In this document: positions 51,101 through 55,150 of the stretch, piece by piece
How the letters are laid out: each line of letters opens with the position of its first letter
Numbering within the stretch: the stretch's first letter is position 1
From: Anniella stebbinsi
Taxonomy: Eukaryota > Chordata > Lepidosauria > Squamata > Anniellidae
Reading direction: 5' to 3'
Assembly: GCA_029215795.1 (NCBI GenBank)
Contig: JARDYH010000007.1
Coordinates: 17,457,763 to 17,521,762, forward strand
DNA: 64,000 bases
The notes under the pieces: model-generated
Databases searched by the model: none
Seen by the model: the letters and a program-made list of their open reading frames with translations, nothing else
What the model was told of the DNA's origin: nothing
Position numbers and translations under genes: made by a program

Positions 51101-53829
51101 ACTGTAAAATGTTCATTCTAGATTTGTACGTGAGCCACTCTCATCACAAGATAATCTAGCAATAGTAATGGACGATCAGGGCTGAAAGCCACTTAAAGAC
51201 TTATAAAAACCAATTGACTGAACTTTAATACATTATATTTACACAAGTTTGAATATGAGTAAATACATTTCAGAAGGAAGCAGCACATTTTTTAGATGAT
51301 GTACCCATGGCATAGCAGGAATATATGAGAGATAGGAGAATGCCTCATAAGACGGCACTCGCCACCTGCCACGGAGCATTTGTATAAGACTCCGGCAGGT
51401 TGGAAGTGGAGATACTAACTATGTAGTGTCGCAGGATTTTCCTGTCATGCTCCTTGAAAGTCCTGTGGAAAGACGCAATAGCTTTATCAAACTTTTCAGT
51501 GTGCCTTCCCAAGAACTCTCTCACATCTTCAATGTTTTTCAGGGAGTAAGAATTCGATGGTGTTGAGGGTGGTTCTGAAATGGAGGGCATTTGTCAGTGT
51601 ACAGAAAGATCTCCAGTTAATGTTAGAATTATTTATTTCATTTCATTTCTATACTGCCCAGTAGTCAAAGTTCTCTGGGCTATTCACAAAAGTTAACAGC
51701 AATCCAAAACCAAATGTAATAATAATAATAATAATATAGTATTTATTTCTTGCCCGCCTCTCCCTCTGGATCGAGGCAGGGAACAACATTAAATACGAAA
51801 AGACACAGCAAGTAGCTAGGATCCCCCTACTTGCTAAACTCTTTTCCTGGAAAAGCTGTTCCTTTCCAGCAAATGGGACTTGCTATGAAATTGTTTCATG
51901 TAAGCCTGCTAGGGTAATTTCACTTTCATTCCCACCGGTTCATGAGAAATTCCCAACATTTCCTTCCAAGCCAAATACACCGCCTGCTCATGGTACATAC
52001 GAAGGACTTGAAAAGGATAGCGGTCTAAAAACTGGCCAAATTCATACCATTCATGCAGAGAAAAAAACATGACTACTCACCTTTGCTCTCATTTTTTTCT
52101 AGAGAATGAGCTATACAAAGGATGCTGAAGCTTTCTTCTCTCTCATTGTAGAAAGTTTCCTCAAAGAGAATAGGTATTGAGCAATGATGATTAAAGCCGA
52201 CCCCAAGTACAATCAAGTTGCCCTGTATGAAGAGTTCCTAACAGAAGGTGAGAGGGACACACAAAAATCAGAGAAACGTAATCACTAGGAACAATTATTT
52301 AAACGCTGGCTATTCATGCAGCTTGGGAGAATGACTTGTCCAAAACAAACTAGATCTAACCCACAGATTATAACATACTGTTTGCCCATTGATATGGCAT
52401 GATGGAAAGGTTCTTCTAACGTTTGACTGGAGAGCAAGAAACGTACATCAGTTTTAAGATAAGAACACTTTACTTCAAGGCTTTGAAGTGTTACTGCTGA
52501 ATTGTTTACAACCCATTCTTCCAATGAAGTTCACGCGATTGCAGAAAGATTGGGTTGGCCACTGTCAATACAAAACTGCACTGGATTCCCATCGTTACAC
52601 TCCACGTACCTTTCCATTTAAAGTTTGGAAGTTTTCCTCCACCGGCTTAAGAACATAAGAGTCAAACTGGCAAGCTGAGATGAAGCTACTTGAAAGACTT
52701 CCTTTGCATGGCACTAATACCTAGAGAAGTAGTAACACAGCATCAGGTGGACATCCCAAAAGCATCAGCGTTGGGCCAAATAACATTAAGCCTCCAAGTG
52801 TTGAACTCAGACAACTATGAAACACAAATCAGGACTCAGTTACCCCAATGGCGGCTACGACATTGGCAAGGGGCAAGAAATGCCCTATGTTGTGGCCTCC
52901 AATGACATCGGTTCAACAAAAGACACTATTTTCTCTCAAGCACTTAACACTTTGACTTCATGTTCCCCACCACAAGGAGAGCTAGACACAGGATCGGAGT
53001 ACTAAAAAACAGATTCCAATTAATGGTGGTTCTCTTAGTGACCTGTCTTCTACTTGATTTAGGAATCTTTGAGTCCCTGCATATGGAGGTCAGAGAGAGA
53101 GACCTTCTCAGATAGCCCTGTGGAACAGAGCCATAGCCCAGAAGTAGAGCACATGCTTTGCATGCAGAAGGTCCCAGGTTCGATCCCCAGCATCTCCAGA
53201 TAGGGCTGGAAAAATTCCTGCCTGAAACCCTGGGGAGACACTGCCAGTCAGTGTCGACAATACTGGCCTTGGTGAACCAATGGTCTGATTCAGTATAAGG
53301 CAGCTTCCTATGTTCCCTCCGTGACCGACACAATGCGTAGAAGCTTGCTATTGAGCGGGATCACCCCCAACTGTGTATAGTACCTGCACCTACAGCGCTT
53401 CCACCATGGTTGTGCAGCAGAGACAGTCAGATGCTCTAAGCAACATGGACAATAAGCTACTCACAGGGAAGGATGTTTTGACAGTTTCCCCACATATATC
53501 AAATTAGCTCCAAGAACCTGAACTCTATGCTCACTTCTTGGCACTCTAAAGGGCCCCTGAAACTGGCACCCTCCAGGTGTTTTGGACTTCAACTCCCATC
53601 AGCCCCAGCCATCACAGCCAACCATCAAGGATGCTGGGAGTTGGCATCCAAAACACTTGGAGGGGTCAGGTTGAAGAAGCCTGGTCTAATGAAGCTCCAT
53701 TTCCTAAAGGCACCACACTTTACTTACAATTCCATGTAATTCTGCAACTTTCCTGCAGAGATCGGGACGCCGCTTCTGCATTGCTAAATAAAAGGGGTTC
53801 TTCAAGAGGTCTTCATCATACATAGCCAT
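6488..53829 (-). CDS. ANKRD27: Ankyrin repeat domain-containing protein 27 (VARP), complete, 28 coding exons
   Basis: VARP is an endosomal adaptor: a Rab21 GEF through its VPS9 domain, an effector of Rab32/Rab38, a clamp for the R-SNARE VAMP7, and a retromer (VPS29) partner. The 28 exons listed separately join in frame to 3180 nt, encoding 1059 residues; human is 1050. Seen in order: start [19 protein letters not shown]9 region about 235-372; zinc microdomain [10 protein letters not shown] at 431-440; first ankyrin block about 462-600; Ser/Thr-rich linker to 668; second microdomain [10 protein letters not shown] at 710-719; second ankyrin block about 739-880; basic/acidic tail with RDKSVPNF and HRRHTVNVA. 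Every junction has GT/AG. The start is the more upstream of two close ATGs, as in mammals. The tail is the least conserved part. Confidence 0.96.
6828..7185 (-). mobile_element. CR1-type LINE, 3' fragment
   Basis: Reverse-strand CR1 3' end, recognised by the end sequence around catggaatcttagagttgga and the following conserved untranslated segment. In the intron between coding exons 28 and 27. 5' truncated, no ORF. Confidence 0.7.
7238..7310 (-). CDS. ANKRD27: ANKRD27 coding exon 27
   Basis: Residues 945-969. Acceptor ttttttttAG, donor GTAGGA. Encodes [20 protein letters not shown] and ends LRHQ; the RDKSVPNF core matches human RDRSVPNL. Confidence 0.92.
7886..7972. repeat. Palindromic repeat (agtaagtcccattgaa type)
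   Basis: Contains gtcctatgcatgtttactca then gagtaagtcccac and mirrored sequence ending in agaattg. The same short element recurs at 15327, 34992, 58797, 62505 and 62700. Confidence 0.5.
8268..8349 (-). CDS. ANKRD27: ANKRD27 coding exon 26
   Basis: Residues 918-945. Acceptor aacttgcAG, donor GTAAGT. Encodes [20 protein letters not shown] then SINRFN; length and spacing match the human exon although identity is low. Confidence 0.9.
8411..8492. repeat. Palindromic MITE-like repeat (caatcctatgcatgtttagacag family)
   Basis: cacaatcctgaattgtgctt, then gaatgctgggcgttatagga and ctaaatgtgcataggattgc mark a diverged copy. Confidence 0.5.
9226..9415 (-). mobile_element. Reverse copy of the gctggatcagaccaaggg repeat (CR1/L3-like)
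   Basis: Minus-strand copy of a repeat also seen at 18381, 28676, 48518 and 54959. Family assignment to a CR1/L3-type LINE is tentative. Confidence 0.5.
9611..9697. repeat. 31-bp tandem repeat, about 2.8 units
   Basis: Units start at 9611, 9642 and 9673 with atccctgcttacacaat and then a gtaa-rich stretch. Unrelated in sequence to the larger 31-bp array at 29954. Confidence 0.8.
9775..9945 (+). mobile_element. tRNA-derived SINE (family A)
   Basis: Shows gagcacctgctttgcatgc, gattcaattcc (B-box-like) and the body segment aaaccctg...ctaatactggacca shared by the other family A copies. Confidence 0.65.
10000..10375 (-). mobile_element. L2-type LINE, 3' end
   Basis: Minus-strand L2-like tail: ctgcccaatagccgaaactc, then an A-rich segment and gtcttcacctgccgtctaaa. 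This encodes, in reverse, the C-terminal part of an L2-like ORF (compare 22550 and 56320). Confidence 0.65.
10490..10560. repeat. Half copy of the caatcctatgcatgtttagacag repeat
   Basis: cctatgcacgtttaggcag followed by aaaaaaagtcctacaactcc. Only one arm is retained. Confidence 0.5.
10641..10740 (-). CDS. ANKRD27: ANKRD27 coding exon 25
   Basis: Residues 885-918. Acceptor ccgtataaAG, donor GTGAGT. Encodes [19 protein letters not shown] and ends AGKIRKK plus one base; corresponds to human NSKIMELLQV...KIRKK. Confidence 0.93.
10903..11103 (+). mobile_element. tRNA-derived SINE (family A)
   Basis: A-box-like cgctcagtggtaaagcac, B-box-like gtttcagtccc, then the common body (cctgcctgaaaccctggaga, ctgccactcagtgta) and the tail ctcggtataagcaactt. 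Confidence 0.8.
11156..11550 (+). mobile_element. tRNA-derived SINE (family A) split by a MITE
   Basis: Head aactcagttgtagagcatg and body up to ctgccactcagtg at 11289 are followed, after an insertion (11290-11476), by aacaatactgagctagatgg, which continues the SINE. Confidence 0.75.
11290..11476. mobile_element. ccatggtt-family MITE inserted in a SINE
   Basis: Ends cctgttcaaatgacacac and gtgtgttgtctgaagag are imperfect inverted repeats; the interior has several aaccatggt words. Flanks ACTCAGTG and TCCCAGTG are a possible, slightly diverged 8-bp target duplication. No coding capacity. Confidence 0.65.
11653..11814 (-). CDS. ANKRD27: ANKRD27 coding exon 24 (ankyrin repeats)
   Basis: Residues 831-884. 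Acceptor ccctttccAG, donor GTAAGT. Contains [20 protein letters not shown] and LLLRHGAS, ankyrin motifs of the second block. Confidence 0.96.
12121..12207 (-). mobile_element. SINE family A fragment (reverse)
   Basis: Reverse A-box region (tccatgcaaagcatgtgct, cagagctatggtctctcccc). Head only. Confidence 0.5.
12929..13048 (-). CDS. ANKRD27: ANKRD27 coding exon 23 (ankyrin repeat)
   Basis: Residues 791-830. Acceptor ttttccaacAG, donor GTGAGT. Encodes [20 protein letters not shown] then [20 protein letters not shown]. Confidence 0.96.
13716..13913 (-). CDS. ANKRD27: ANKRD27 coding exon 22 (start of second ankyrin block)
   Basis: Residues 725-790. Donor GTTAGT. Encodes [34 protein letters not shown] and [13 protein letters not shown]. 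The acceptor chosen is cccaatAG at 13915-13914 because it keeps phase 0 with exon 21 and gives the same length as the human QK-to-GLGVNV segment. A second AG 11 bases on (ttcttcAG) would break the frame. Confidence 0.9.
14668..14740. repeat. Palindromic repeat (ccagatgttttggactacaa family), partial
   Basis: One arm (accctccagatgctttggac) and part of the other. Many fuller copies exist in this window. Confidence 0.5.
15327..15412. repeat. Palindromic repeat (agtaagtcccattgaa type)
   Basis: ttctacgcatgtctattcag and gaagtaagatccactgagtt, mirrored by caatgggacttactcc and aagcgtgtacaggattgc. Confidence 0.55.
15746..15847. repeat. Near-complete palindromic MITE-like repeat
   Basis: gcgcaatcccatgcatgctt and agacagcaaaaaagtcctgg face aggacttttttctgtctaaa and catgcctaggattgcgc. 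The best copy of this family in the window. Confidence 0.65.
15861..15918. repeat. 29-bp perfect tandem duplication
   Basis: Two identical 29-base units beginning taggtgcatacaaaaactat, inside the intron between coding exons 22 and 21. Confidence 0.9.
16281..16403 (-). CDS. ANKRD27: ANKRD27 coding exon 21 (second zinc microdomain)
   Basis: Residues 684-724. Acceptor gtgttctAG, donor GTTGGC (weak). Encodes [17 protein letters not shown] and [10 protein letters not shown] (Cys 710, 714, 716, 719). Published work on VARP describes such Cys-rich motifs as zinc-binding sites that contact retromer VPS29. Confidence 0.93.
16478..16762. mobile_element. ccatggtt-family MITE pair
   Basis: Left end gggctgttcacacaacacgc and right end agcatattatgtgaaccc are inverted repeats; the interior has internal copies gttagcatgttgtctgaacc and cctgggttcagacatgacaa. 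It may be two nested copies. Confidence 0.6.
17530..17762 (-). mobile_element. tRNA-derived SINE (family B, reverse)
   Basis: On the minus strand: gtggtgtagtggctaaagtg, then gttttagtccccactcagcc (B-box area), the conserved central part, and an A/T-rich tail ending gatataaatgcaataaa. A second copy is at 54641. Confidence 0.7.
17921..18045. repeat. Palindromic repeat (ccagatgttttggactacaa family)
   Basis: tggcctacaattcccatcag facing catgggagttgtagtccaaa with the central agcatagccaatggtgaagg. Confidence 0.65.
18381..18777 (+). mobile_element. CR1/L3-like repeat (gctggatcagaccaa type)
   Basis: Long copy beginning aagaacgtatccctgctgga and reaching the segment gccaattccatagtttaact and gaagaagcccttccttt. 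An internal duplication of about 39 bp occurs near 18600-18675 (ccatgaatct / ccatgcaaattgg twice). Family name tentative. Confidence 0.6.
18803..18965 (+). mobile_element. tRNA-derived SINE (family A)
   Basis: agctcaatggtagagcacat, ggtttgatccccggcatctc, then the body agtgtcgacaatactgggct. Confidence 0.8.
19415..19610 (-). mobile_element. tRNA-derived SINE (family A, reverse)
   Basis: Reverse body (ctgactagcagtaactctcc, tgaatctgggacctcctgca). Diverged. Confidence 0.6.
19781..19802. repeat. (CT)n microsatellite
   Basis: About 11 CT dinucleotides followed by a T run. Confidence 0.9.
19850..19935. repeat. ccatggtt-family MITE fragment
   Basis: ctgggtttgcacatcacaac, then ataaaccatgggttagcgtc. 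One end of the element family. Confidence 0.45.
20480..20498. repeat. (GA)n microsatellite
   Basis: Short GA run in the intron between coding exons 21 and 20. Confidence 0.8.
20700..21032. repeat. ccatggtt-family MITE, degraded
   Basis: aggctctattcggttaacgc and tcaaaccatggttcg at one end, gtcaatgtaatgtctgaaca at the other; together they read as inverted termini. Confidence 0.45.
21720..22115. mobile_element. Longer ccatggtt-family MITE with shared interior
   Basis: The interior (taggcaagagtggtaaaaga through caaaccctgggtagggcaat) is also present at 43700-43885, showing a defined longer subfamily and not just random ccatgg words. No ORF of note. Confidence 0.6.
22550..22860 (+). mobile_element. 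L2-type LINE, 3' end with ORF C-terminus
   Basis: Encodes [15 protein letters not shown], then [18 protein letters not shown], the typical C-terminal motif of L2/CR1-group LINE proteins. Then 3' UTR with gagcgcttcggctattgggc and an A-rich tail. 5' truncated. Confidence 0.8.
22927..22971 (-). CDS. ANKRD27: ANKRD27 coding exon 20
   Basis: Residues 669-683, a 45-base exon encoding [15 protein letters not shown]. Acceptor gtttcacAG, donor GTAAGA. Nearly identical to human [15 protein letters not shown]. Confidence 0.96.
23375..23775 (+). mobile_element. L2-type LINE, 3' end with (ATG)n tail
   Basis: Encodes [20 protein letters not shown] then [18 protein letters not shown]. 3' UTR with ccgcctagacagcttcggct, ending in a (ATG)n array at 23741-23774, probably the expanded 3' tail repeat. 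Confidence 0.8.
24033..24110. repeat. ccatggtt-family MITE fragment
   Basis: taacgctaacccacattcgc, then gaaccatgggatgtttcttg. Confidence 0.4.
24930..25105 (-). mobile_element. tRNA-derived SINE (family A, reverse)
   Basis: actgccttatatcaggccag then gactatttggtccatcttgc, and aatctggagatgccagggat at the head side. Confidence 0.65.
25116..25236. repeat. Palindromic repeat (ccagatgttttggactacaa family)
   Basis: acctggtgtcttccagatgt facing aaacatctggaggggaaggt. Confidence 0.55.
25238..25312 (-). mobile_element. SINE family A head fragment (reverse)
   Basis: agttgccagggattgaacct, gtgaccttctgc and cactgagctt are the reverse B- and A-box region. Confidence 0.5.
26345..26495 (-). mobile_element. 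CR1-type LINE, 3' end
   Basis: Reverse copy beginning atcacagaatcatagaatgg and gtagagttggaaggagcctc, the CR1 terminal signature. Compare the forward copy at 45173-45503. Confidence 0.8.
27049..27165 (-). CDS. ANKRD27: ANKRD27 coding exon 19 (linker)
   Basis: Residues 630-668. Acceptor cccatctcAG, donor GTAAGC. Ser/Thr-rich linker, [20 protein letters not shown] to [11 protein letters not shown], matching the low-complexity human linker in position. Confidence 0.92.
27293..27352 (-). CDS. ANKRD27: ANKRD27 coding exon 18
   Basis: Residues 610-629, [20 protein letters not shown]. Acceptor ttctgcAG, donor GTAATC. Corresponds to human ILSVMEAYHLSFERRQ. Confidence 0.94.
27517..27915. repeat. Old tandem duplication (~200 bp unit) overlapping coding exon 17
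   Basis: 27517-27712 and 27713-27915 are alignable: cttcctccatcaaaaac pairs with cttcgcccatcaaaaag, and aatgcacattgcac (27695) with aatgcgcattgcac (27896). The period drifts from 197 to 201. The second unit includes the last bases and donor of coding exon 17; the first holds a decayed copy with no donor. Confidence 0.65.
27886..28083 (-). CDS. ANKRD27: ANKRD27 coding exon 17 (ankyrin repeats)
   Basis: Residues 544-609. Acceptor tgcctttctAG, donor GTACTT (weak). Encodes [20 protein letters not shown] and [20 protein letters not shown], with LLQNGAS, ending CALNST. Confidence 0.96.
28134..28241. repeat. Palindromic repeat (ccagatgttttggactacaa family)
   Basis: actagcaactcccataatcc facing tatgggagttgtagtccaaa. 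Confidence 0.6.
28676..28985 (+). mobile_element. CR1/L3-like repeat (gctggatcagaccaa type)
   Basis: ataagaagagccttgctgga, then ccatctggtccagcattctg, continuing to gcgaattccatagtctcact. Confidence 0.6.
29039..29131 (-). CDS. ANKRD27: ANKRD27 coding exon 16 (ankyrin repeat)
   Basis: Residues 513-543, [20 protein letters not shown] then [11 protein letters not shown]. Acceptor cccttttcAG, donor GTAAGT. Confidence 0.96.
29954..30753. repeat. 31-bp minisatellite, 26 units
   Basis: Units of gtatcatgaatgattgttgg plus an 11-base end start at 29954 and repeat exactly every 31 bases until 30729 (25 full periods, no indel); the 26th unit decays after gttggtggg. Variants are single bases: the sixth base is A or T, with rare changes elsewhere. 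It lies in the intron between coding exons 16 and 15. Open frames across it (up to 155 codons) are a by-product of the repeat, not genes. Confidence 0.97.
30985..31108. repeat. Palindromic repeat (ccagatgttttggactacaa family)
   Basis: ctggcaccctccagatgggt, then ggactccaacccc, facing atgagagttgcagtccaaca. Confidence 0.6.
31602..31717 (-). CDS. ANKRD27: ANKRD27 coding exon 15 (ankyrin repeats)
   Basis: Residues 474-512: [20 protein letters not shown] then [18 protein letters not shown]. Acceptor ctccacAG, donor GTAAGC. Confidence 0.97.
32300..32480 (+). mobile_element. tRNA-derived SINE (family A)
   Basis: gtaactcaatggtagaggaa, caggttcgatcccagttagg, body, and tail agtataaggcagcttcctat. Confidence 0.8.
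32656..32880 (-). mobile_element. tRNA-derived SINE (family A, reverse)
   Basis: gaagctgccttatatcagtt at the left (the tail in reverse), tgctacttgatccttttaac in the middle, and agggatcaaaactgggttct at the head. Confidence 0.7.
33094..33127. repeat. (AAT)n microsatellite
   Basis: About 11 AAT units, at the tail of the reverse LINE end that follows. Confidence 0.95.
33120..33415 (-). mobile_element. LINE 3' end (L2-like), reverse
   Basis: cccgcctctcccaatggatc and agatcagtctttatagatct, then tccacaatctgggagcggca. These are reverse-strand equivalents of L2-group C-terminal and 3' UTR sequence. Confidence 0.55.
33765..33840 (+). mobile_element. L2 3' terminal fragment
   Basis: gtaaaccgcccagagagctt, cggctattgggtggta and an A-rich tail. 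Only the last 75 bases are present. Confidence 0.65.
34150..34232 (-). CDS. ANKRD27: ANKRD27 coding exon 14 (first ankyrin repeat)
   Basis: Residues 446-474. Acceptor tattttaAG, donor [26 protein letters not shown] then LHIAAIC; the [15 protein letters not shown] motif is the VARP signature before the ankyrin block. Confidence 0.97.
34300..34500 (+). mobile_element. Degraded MIR/CORE-SINE-like element
   Basis: ggtcgccagttcaaatcctg resembles a tRNA B box, followed by gcctcaaattcctctcgtct and tgggaataataacattgg, in MIR-like order. Assignment tentative. Confidence 0.4.
34992..35090. repeat. Palindromic repeat (agtaagtcccattgaa type)
   Basis: caacccaatcgtatgaatgt and ttgctcagaagtaagtcgca, mirrored by caatgggacataatcccaag. 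Confidence 0.5.
35340..35785. mobile_element. ccatggttt-family MITE interrupted by an L2 fragment
   Basis: At least six copies of accatggtttg-like words in alternating orientation; left part to about 35570, right part from about 35680. The L2 end at 35578-35665 interrupts it. Outer ends are not sharp. Confidence 0.55.
35578..35665 (+). mobile_element. L2 3' terminal fragment inside a MITE
   Basis: ccgcccagagagcttcagct then attgggcggtattataaatg and an (A/T)-rich tail aataaataataataaata. Confidence 0.7.
35863..35990 (-). CDS. ANKRD27: ANKRD27 coding exon 13 (first zinc microdomain)
   Basis: Residues 404-446. Acceptor cttttgcAG, donor [26 protein letters not shown], then [10 protein letters not shown] with Cys 431, 435, 437 and 440. 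Same CxxxCxCxxC spacing as in exon 21. Confidence 0.97.
36553..36670. repeat. Palindromic repeat (ccagatgttttggactacaa family)
   Basis: ctacaacttccatcatccct facing tgatgggtgttgtaggccaa. Confidence 0.6.
36975..37108. repeat. Palindromic repeat (ccagatgttttggactacaa family)
   Basis: atatcctccagatgttttgg and gacttcatctcccagcagcc, facing acaggggttgtaggccaaaa and catctggaggacagcaggtt. Confidence 0.7.
37823..37915 (-). CDS. ANKRD27: ANKRD27 coding exon 12
   Basis: Residues 373-403: [20 protein letters not shown] then [11 protein letters not shown]. Acceptor ccccttgtAG, donor GTTTGG (weak, but CAG precedes it). Follows the VPS9 domain. Confidence 0.95.
39105..39425. mobile_element. Palindromic hAT-like MITE (same family as 59120)
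   Basis: Ends taggctgaccatttgacatg and ccatatggttaccctac. Both halves carry gacaaggctcctgtatcttt-like and ggaatttcagcaggtgtc-like segments as inverted repeats. A clear target duplication was not found here. Confidence 0.65.
39463..39667 (+). mobile_element. tRNA-derived SINE (family A)
   Basis: atatggctcaggggtagagt, gttccatcccacgcatctcc, body ctgccagtcagtgttgaga and tail cagtatacggcagcttctta. Confidence 0.8.
41879..41984. repeat. Palindromic repeat (ccagatgttttggactacaa family)
   Basis: gttggactgcaactcccagt facing gatgggggttgcaatccaag. Confidence 0.65.
43500..43945. mobile_element. Longer ccatggtt-family MITE
   Basis: Inverted ends ttgttcagatggcacgctaa and ttagtgtgacatgtgaacca. The interior at 43700-43885 is shared with 21905-22115, and the left part resembles the short element at 11290. 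Confidence 0.65.
44821..44953 (-). CDS. ANKRD27: ANKRD27 coding exon 11 (end of VPS9 domain)
   Basis: Residues 328-372. Acceptor ctctgtctAG, donor [26 protein letters not shown] then [20 protein letters not shown]; the GYCLTS..AAIEYI motif is typical of the VPS9 C-terminal helix. Confidence 0.97.
45173..45503 (+). mobile_element. CR1-type LINE, 3' end
   Basis: Ends ttgttctatg-type: gttggactcgatggccttat, then ctccttccaactctactgtt and ctatgattctatgat, the CR1 8-bp tail repeat. 5' truncated; carries remnants of the terminal ORF (gctggacatcaggaaaaacg). Confidence 0.88.
46414..46428. repeat. Poly(T) tract
   Basis: Fifteen consecutive T. Confidence 0.9.
46824..46902 (-). CDS. ANKRD27: ANKRD27 coding exon 10 (VPS9 domain)
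   Basis: Residues 302-328: [20 protein letters not shown] then TEIPN and a split Trp. Acceptor ctcttcAG, donor GTAGGT. The [12 protein letters not shown] motif is the VPS9 core with its conserved Asp. Confidence 0.97.
46970..47030. repeat. Half copy of the caatcctatgcatgtttagacag repeat
   Basis: gtgcaatcctatgcatgttt then cgacagaaataagtcc. Confidence 0.45.
47065..47552. repeat. Complex MITE-like region
   Basis: Begins ggccccatttacacaatcat and ends gatgtctgaacgggccac, an imperfect inverted pair. The right third carries cacaacacgctaacccact of the ccatggtt family. The interior is GC-rich with an inverted pair (tatccacagagcagagagg / ctctgtggata). Confidence 0.4.
48024..48145 (-). CDS. ANKRD27: ANKRD27 coding exon 9 (VPS9 domain)
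   Basis: Residues 261-302: [20 protein letters not shown] then [20 protein letters not shown]. Acceptor caccttgcAG, donor GTCTGT. A 162-codon frame on the opposite strand is a shadow. Confidence 0.97.
48518..48712 (+). mobile_element. CR1/L3-like repeat (gctggatcagaccaa type)
   Basis: gtaagaagagccctgctgga, then ccagcactctgctcacacag and ccccagcaactggtgtatat. Confidence 0.6.
48924..49045. repeat. Palindromic repeat (ccagatgttttggactacaa family)
   Basis: tgtcctccagatgttctgga and caacaactcccatgagcccc, facing caaaacatctggaggttgtc. Confidence 0.65.
49337..49413 (-). CDS. ANKRD27: ANKRD27 coding exon 8
   Basis: Residues 236-261: [20 protein letters not shown] then IKPEF and a split Ser. Acceptor actgactAG, donor GTGTGT. 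Confidence 0.96.
49530..49660. repeat. Palindromic repeat (ccagatgttttggactacaa family)
   Basis: atgccctccagatgttttgg facing caacacatctagaaggtacc. A partial second copy follows at 49715-49755. Confidence 0.65.
49783..49972 (-). mobile_element. tRNA-derived SINE (family A, reverse)
   Basis: gctctaccactgagctatgt at the right is the reverse A box, attgaatcagggacctctca the reverse B-box area. Confidence 0.7.
50256..50321 (-). CDS. ANKRD27: ANKRD27 coding exon 7
   Basis: Residues 214-235: [20 protein letters not shown] then TE. Acceptor ttctctgcAG, donor GTAGGT. The next intron is only 82 bases. Confidence 0.96.
50404..50457 (-). CDS. ANKRD27: ANKRD27 coding exon 6
   Basis: Residues 196-213: [18 protein letters not shown]. 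Acceptor tgataattAG, donor GTGAGT. Flanked by introns of 82 and 97 bases. Confidence 0.95.
50555..50614 (-). CDS. ANKRD27: ANKRD27 coding exon 5
   Basis: Residues 176-195: [20 protein letters not shown]. Acceptor gctttcAG, donor GTGAGT. Confidence 0.96.
51420..51574 (-). CDS. ANKRD27: ANKRD27 coding exon 4
   Basis: Residues 124-175, including [20 protein letters not shown] and [19 protein letters not shown]. Acceptor ctccatttcAG, donor GTTAGT. Confidence 0.96.
51630..51800 (-). mobile_element. Two LINE 3' tails in reverse with (AAT)n between
   Basis: First tatactgcccagtagtcaaa and gttctctgggctattcac (L2-type), then (AAT)n at 51718-51736, then cccgcctctccctctggatc as at 33120. Confidence 0.55.
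52081..52237 (-). CDS. ANKRD27: ANKRD27 coding exon 3
   Basis: Residues 72-124: [20 protein letters not shown], then [20 protein letters not shown] and CIAHSLEK. Acceptor ttctgttAG, donor GTGAGT. Confidence 0.96.
52610..52720 (-). CDS. ANKRD27: ANKRD27 coding exon 2
   Basis: Residues 35-71: [20 protein letters not shown] then [17 protein letters not shown]. Acceptor acttctctAG, donor GTACGT. Confidence 0.96.
53121..53317 (+). mobile_element. tRNA-derived SINE (family A), best preserved copy
   Basis: atagcccagaagtagagcac (A box), ggttcgatccccagcatctc (B box), body and tail cagtataaggcagcttccta. A good reference copy for the family. Confidence 0.85.
53562..53685. repeat. Palindromic repeat (ccagatgttttggactacaa family)
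   Basis: ctggcaccctccaggtgttt then tggacttcaactcccatcag, facing ggagttggcatccaaaacac. Confidence 0.7.
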
Positions 53830-53862
53830 AAGGGCCTCCCAAGTATCCAATGCAGAGGCCTT
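53728..53862 (-). CDS. ANKRD27: ANKRD27 exon 2: 5' UTR end and coding exon 1
   Basis: Acceptor ctactttccAG, donor GTAAGT. The coding part is 53728-53829 (residues 1-34, [20 protein letters not shown] then [14 protein letters not shown]). The 33 bases above the ATG are 5' UTR. A second in-frame ATG lies two codons on; the first is chosen because human starts MALYDEDLL. Confidence 0.95.
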
Positions 53863-54361
53863 CTGGAAAGTAGAGGTCCCACCCACCCACCCCCGAGAAG
53901 AGAATTAGGTTGGCAGTTTCATAACATCTTCAGCCTACCATAGAAGTACCATCAAATTTCCTTTCACAGTCACAAGATTTACTGATACATGCAGAACATA
54001 TTATTCAGAACAGAGTCTTTCATTGAAGTGGCACATACTATTACTTTGTTCTGGGCCATATTCAACCTTCACTTTTATCTGAAAGATGTTTCAGACTGCA
54101 CAGCCTTCTCTCAGTAGTACTGTGCTTTATAATAAATCCGGAGTGGACATGAAAGCCAAGCATCCACAAATCTACTCATACCCAGAGCTATCAAATGGGA
54201 TTCCAAGTAAAGATTCCTGCTGCTGTTTCTCCTTCCTGTATCCCCCAGCACAATACAGAGGAAGTCCCTGCCTCTTCTTCAAGCCTTCTGCGTATGTTCT
54301 CCCTTTAAGGGAAGGAGCTGAAGGCAAGCCGAGCAAATACTTGTGGAAATCTAGTGGGCCT

Positions 54362-54590
54362 GTTCAGAAGACACCTTAACCCCTGCTGGTTAAGGCCTTT
54401 GGCTAAGCGGCAGGGTTTAAAGTGTCTTGTGTGATGCGTTTTGCTAAACCCTGCTCACTCATTAACCACAGTCGGACCATTAGCAGCTCTAATCGTGGCT
54501 TAAAGTGTTGGGTGCAACAGCACAGCTTATAGAACCCAAAGAACCACAGTTTCGTTAACCACGGAGACTGAAGTGTCATCTGAACAGGCC
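54362..54590. mobile_element. ccatggtt-family MITE with good terminal inverted repeats
   Basis: gggcctgttcagaagacacc at the left and tgtcatctgaacaggccc at the right are inverted repeats with about two mismatches. No matching target duplication was seen. Confidence 0.7.
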
Positions 54591-54640
54591 CACAGAGAGA
54601 CAGGTCTAAAGTATTAGCTTTCTTCACTCTCTGCATTATC

Positions 54641-54866
54641 TTATTTGTTACATTTATATCCAGTATTTCTTTGAAGGAGCCCAAGATGGCATACATGATC
54701 CTCCTCCTCTCCATTTTATTCTTACACAACAACCCTTTGAGGTAATTTAGGCTGAGAGTTAGTTCCTGGCCCAAAATCACCAGTGAGCTTCATGGAAGAA
54801 GAGGATAAGAACCCAGATCTCCTAAAGCTCAGTCCAACCCTCTAACCACTACACCACATAGGCTCT
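54641..54866 (-). mobile_element. tRNA-derived SINE (family B, reverse)
   Basis: ccaaccctctaaccactaca with caccacataggctc at the head; ttacatttatatccagtatt at the tail. Same layout as 17530. Confidence 0.7.
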
Positions 54867-54958
54867 TATCTAACACAACACTTAAGACCCCATACATAAA
54901 AAGTATTTTGCAGAAGACTCAGAACTAAAACAAAGTCTGTAGGCACCATGAACCCAAC

Positions 54959-55150
54959 TAAGAACATAAGTAGAGCCATTCTGGATCAGACCAAGGGTCC
55001 ATCTACTCCAGCATTCTGTTCACACAGTGGCCAACCAGCTGTCGACCAGGAACCCATAAACAACACACAGGTGCAATAGCACCCTCCCATCCATGTTCCC
55101 CAGCAACTGGTGTACATAGGCTTATTGCCTCTGATACCGGAGGTTGTACC
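54959..55150 (+). mobile_element. CR1/L3-like repeat (gctggatcagaccaa type)
   Basis: taagaacataagtagagcca, then ggatcagaccaagggtccat and ccccagcaactggtgtacat. Confidence 0.6.

Noticed and set aside
53121..53200. Possible tRNA gene (A and B boxes)
   Set aside because: The boxes belong to a SINE with the shared body and tail seen in many copies; no complete cloverleaf.
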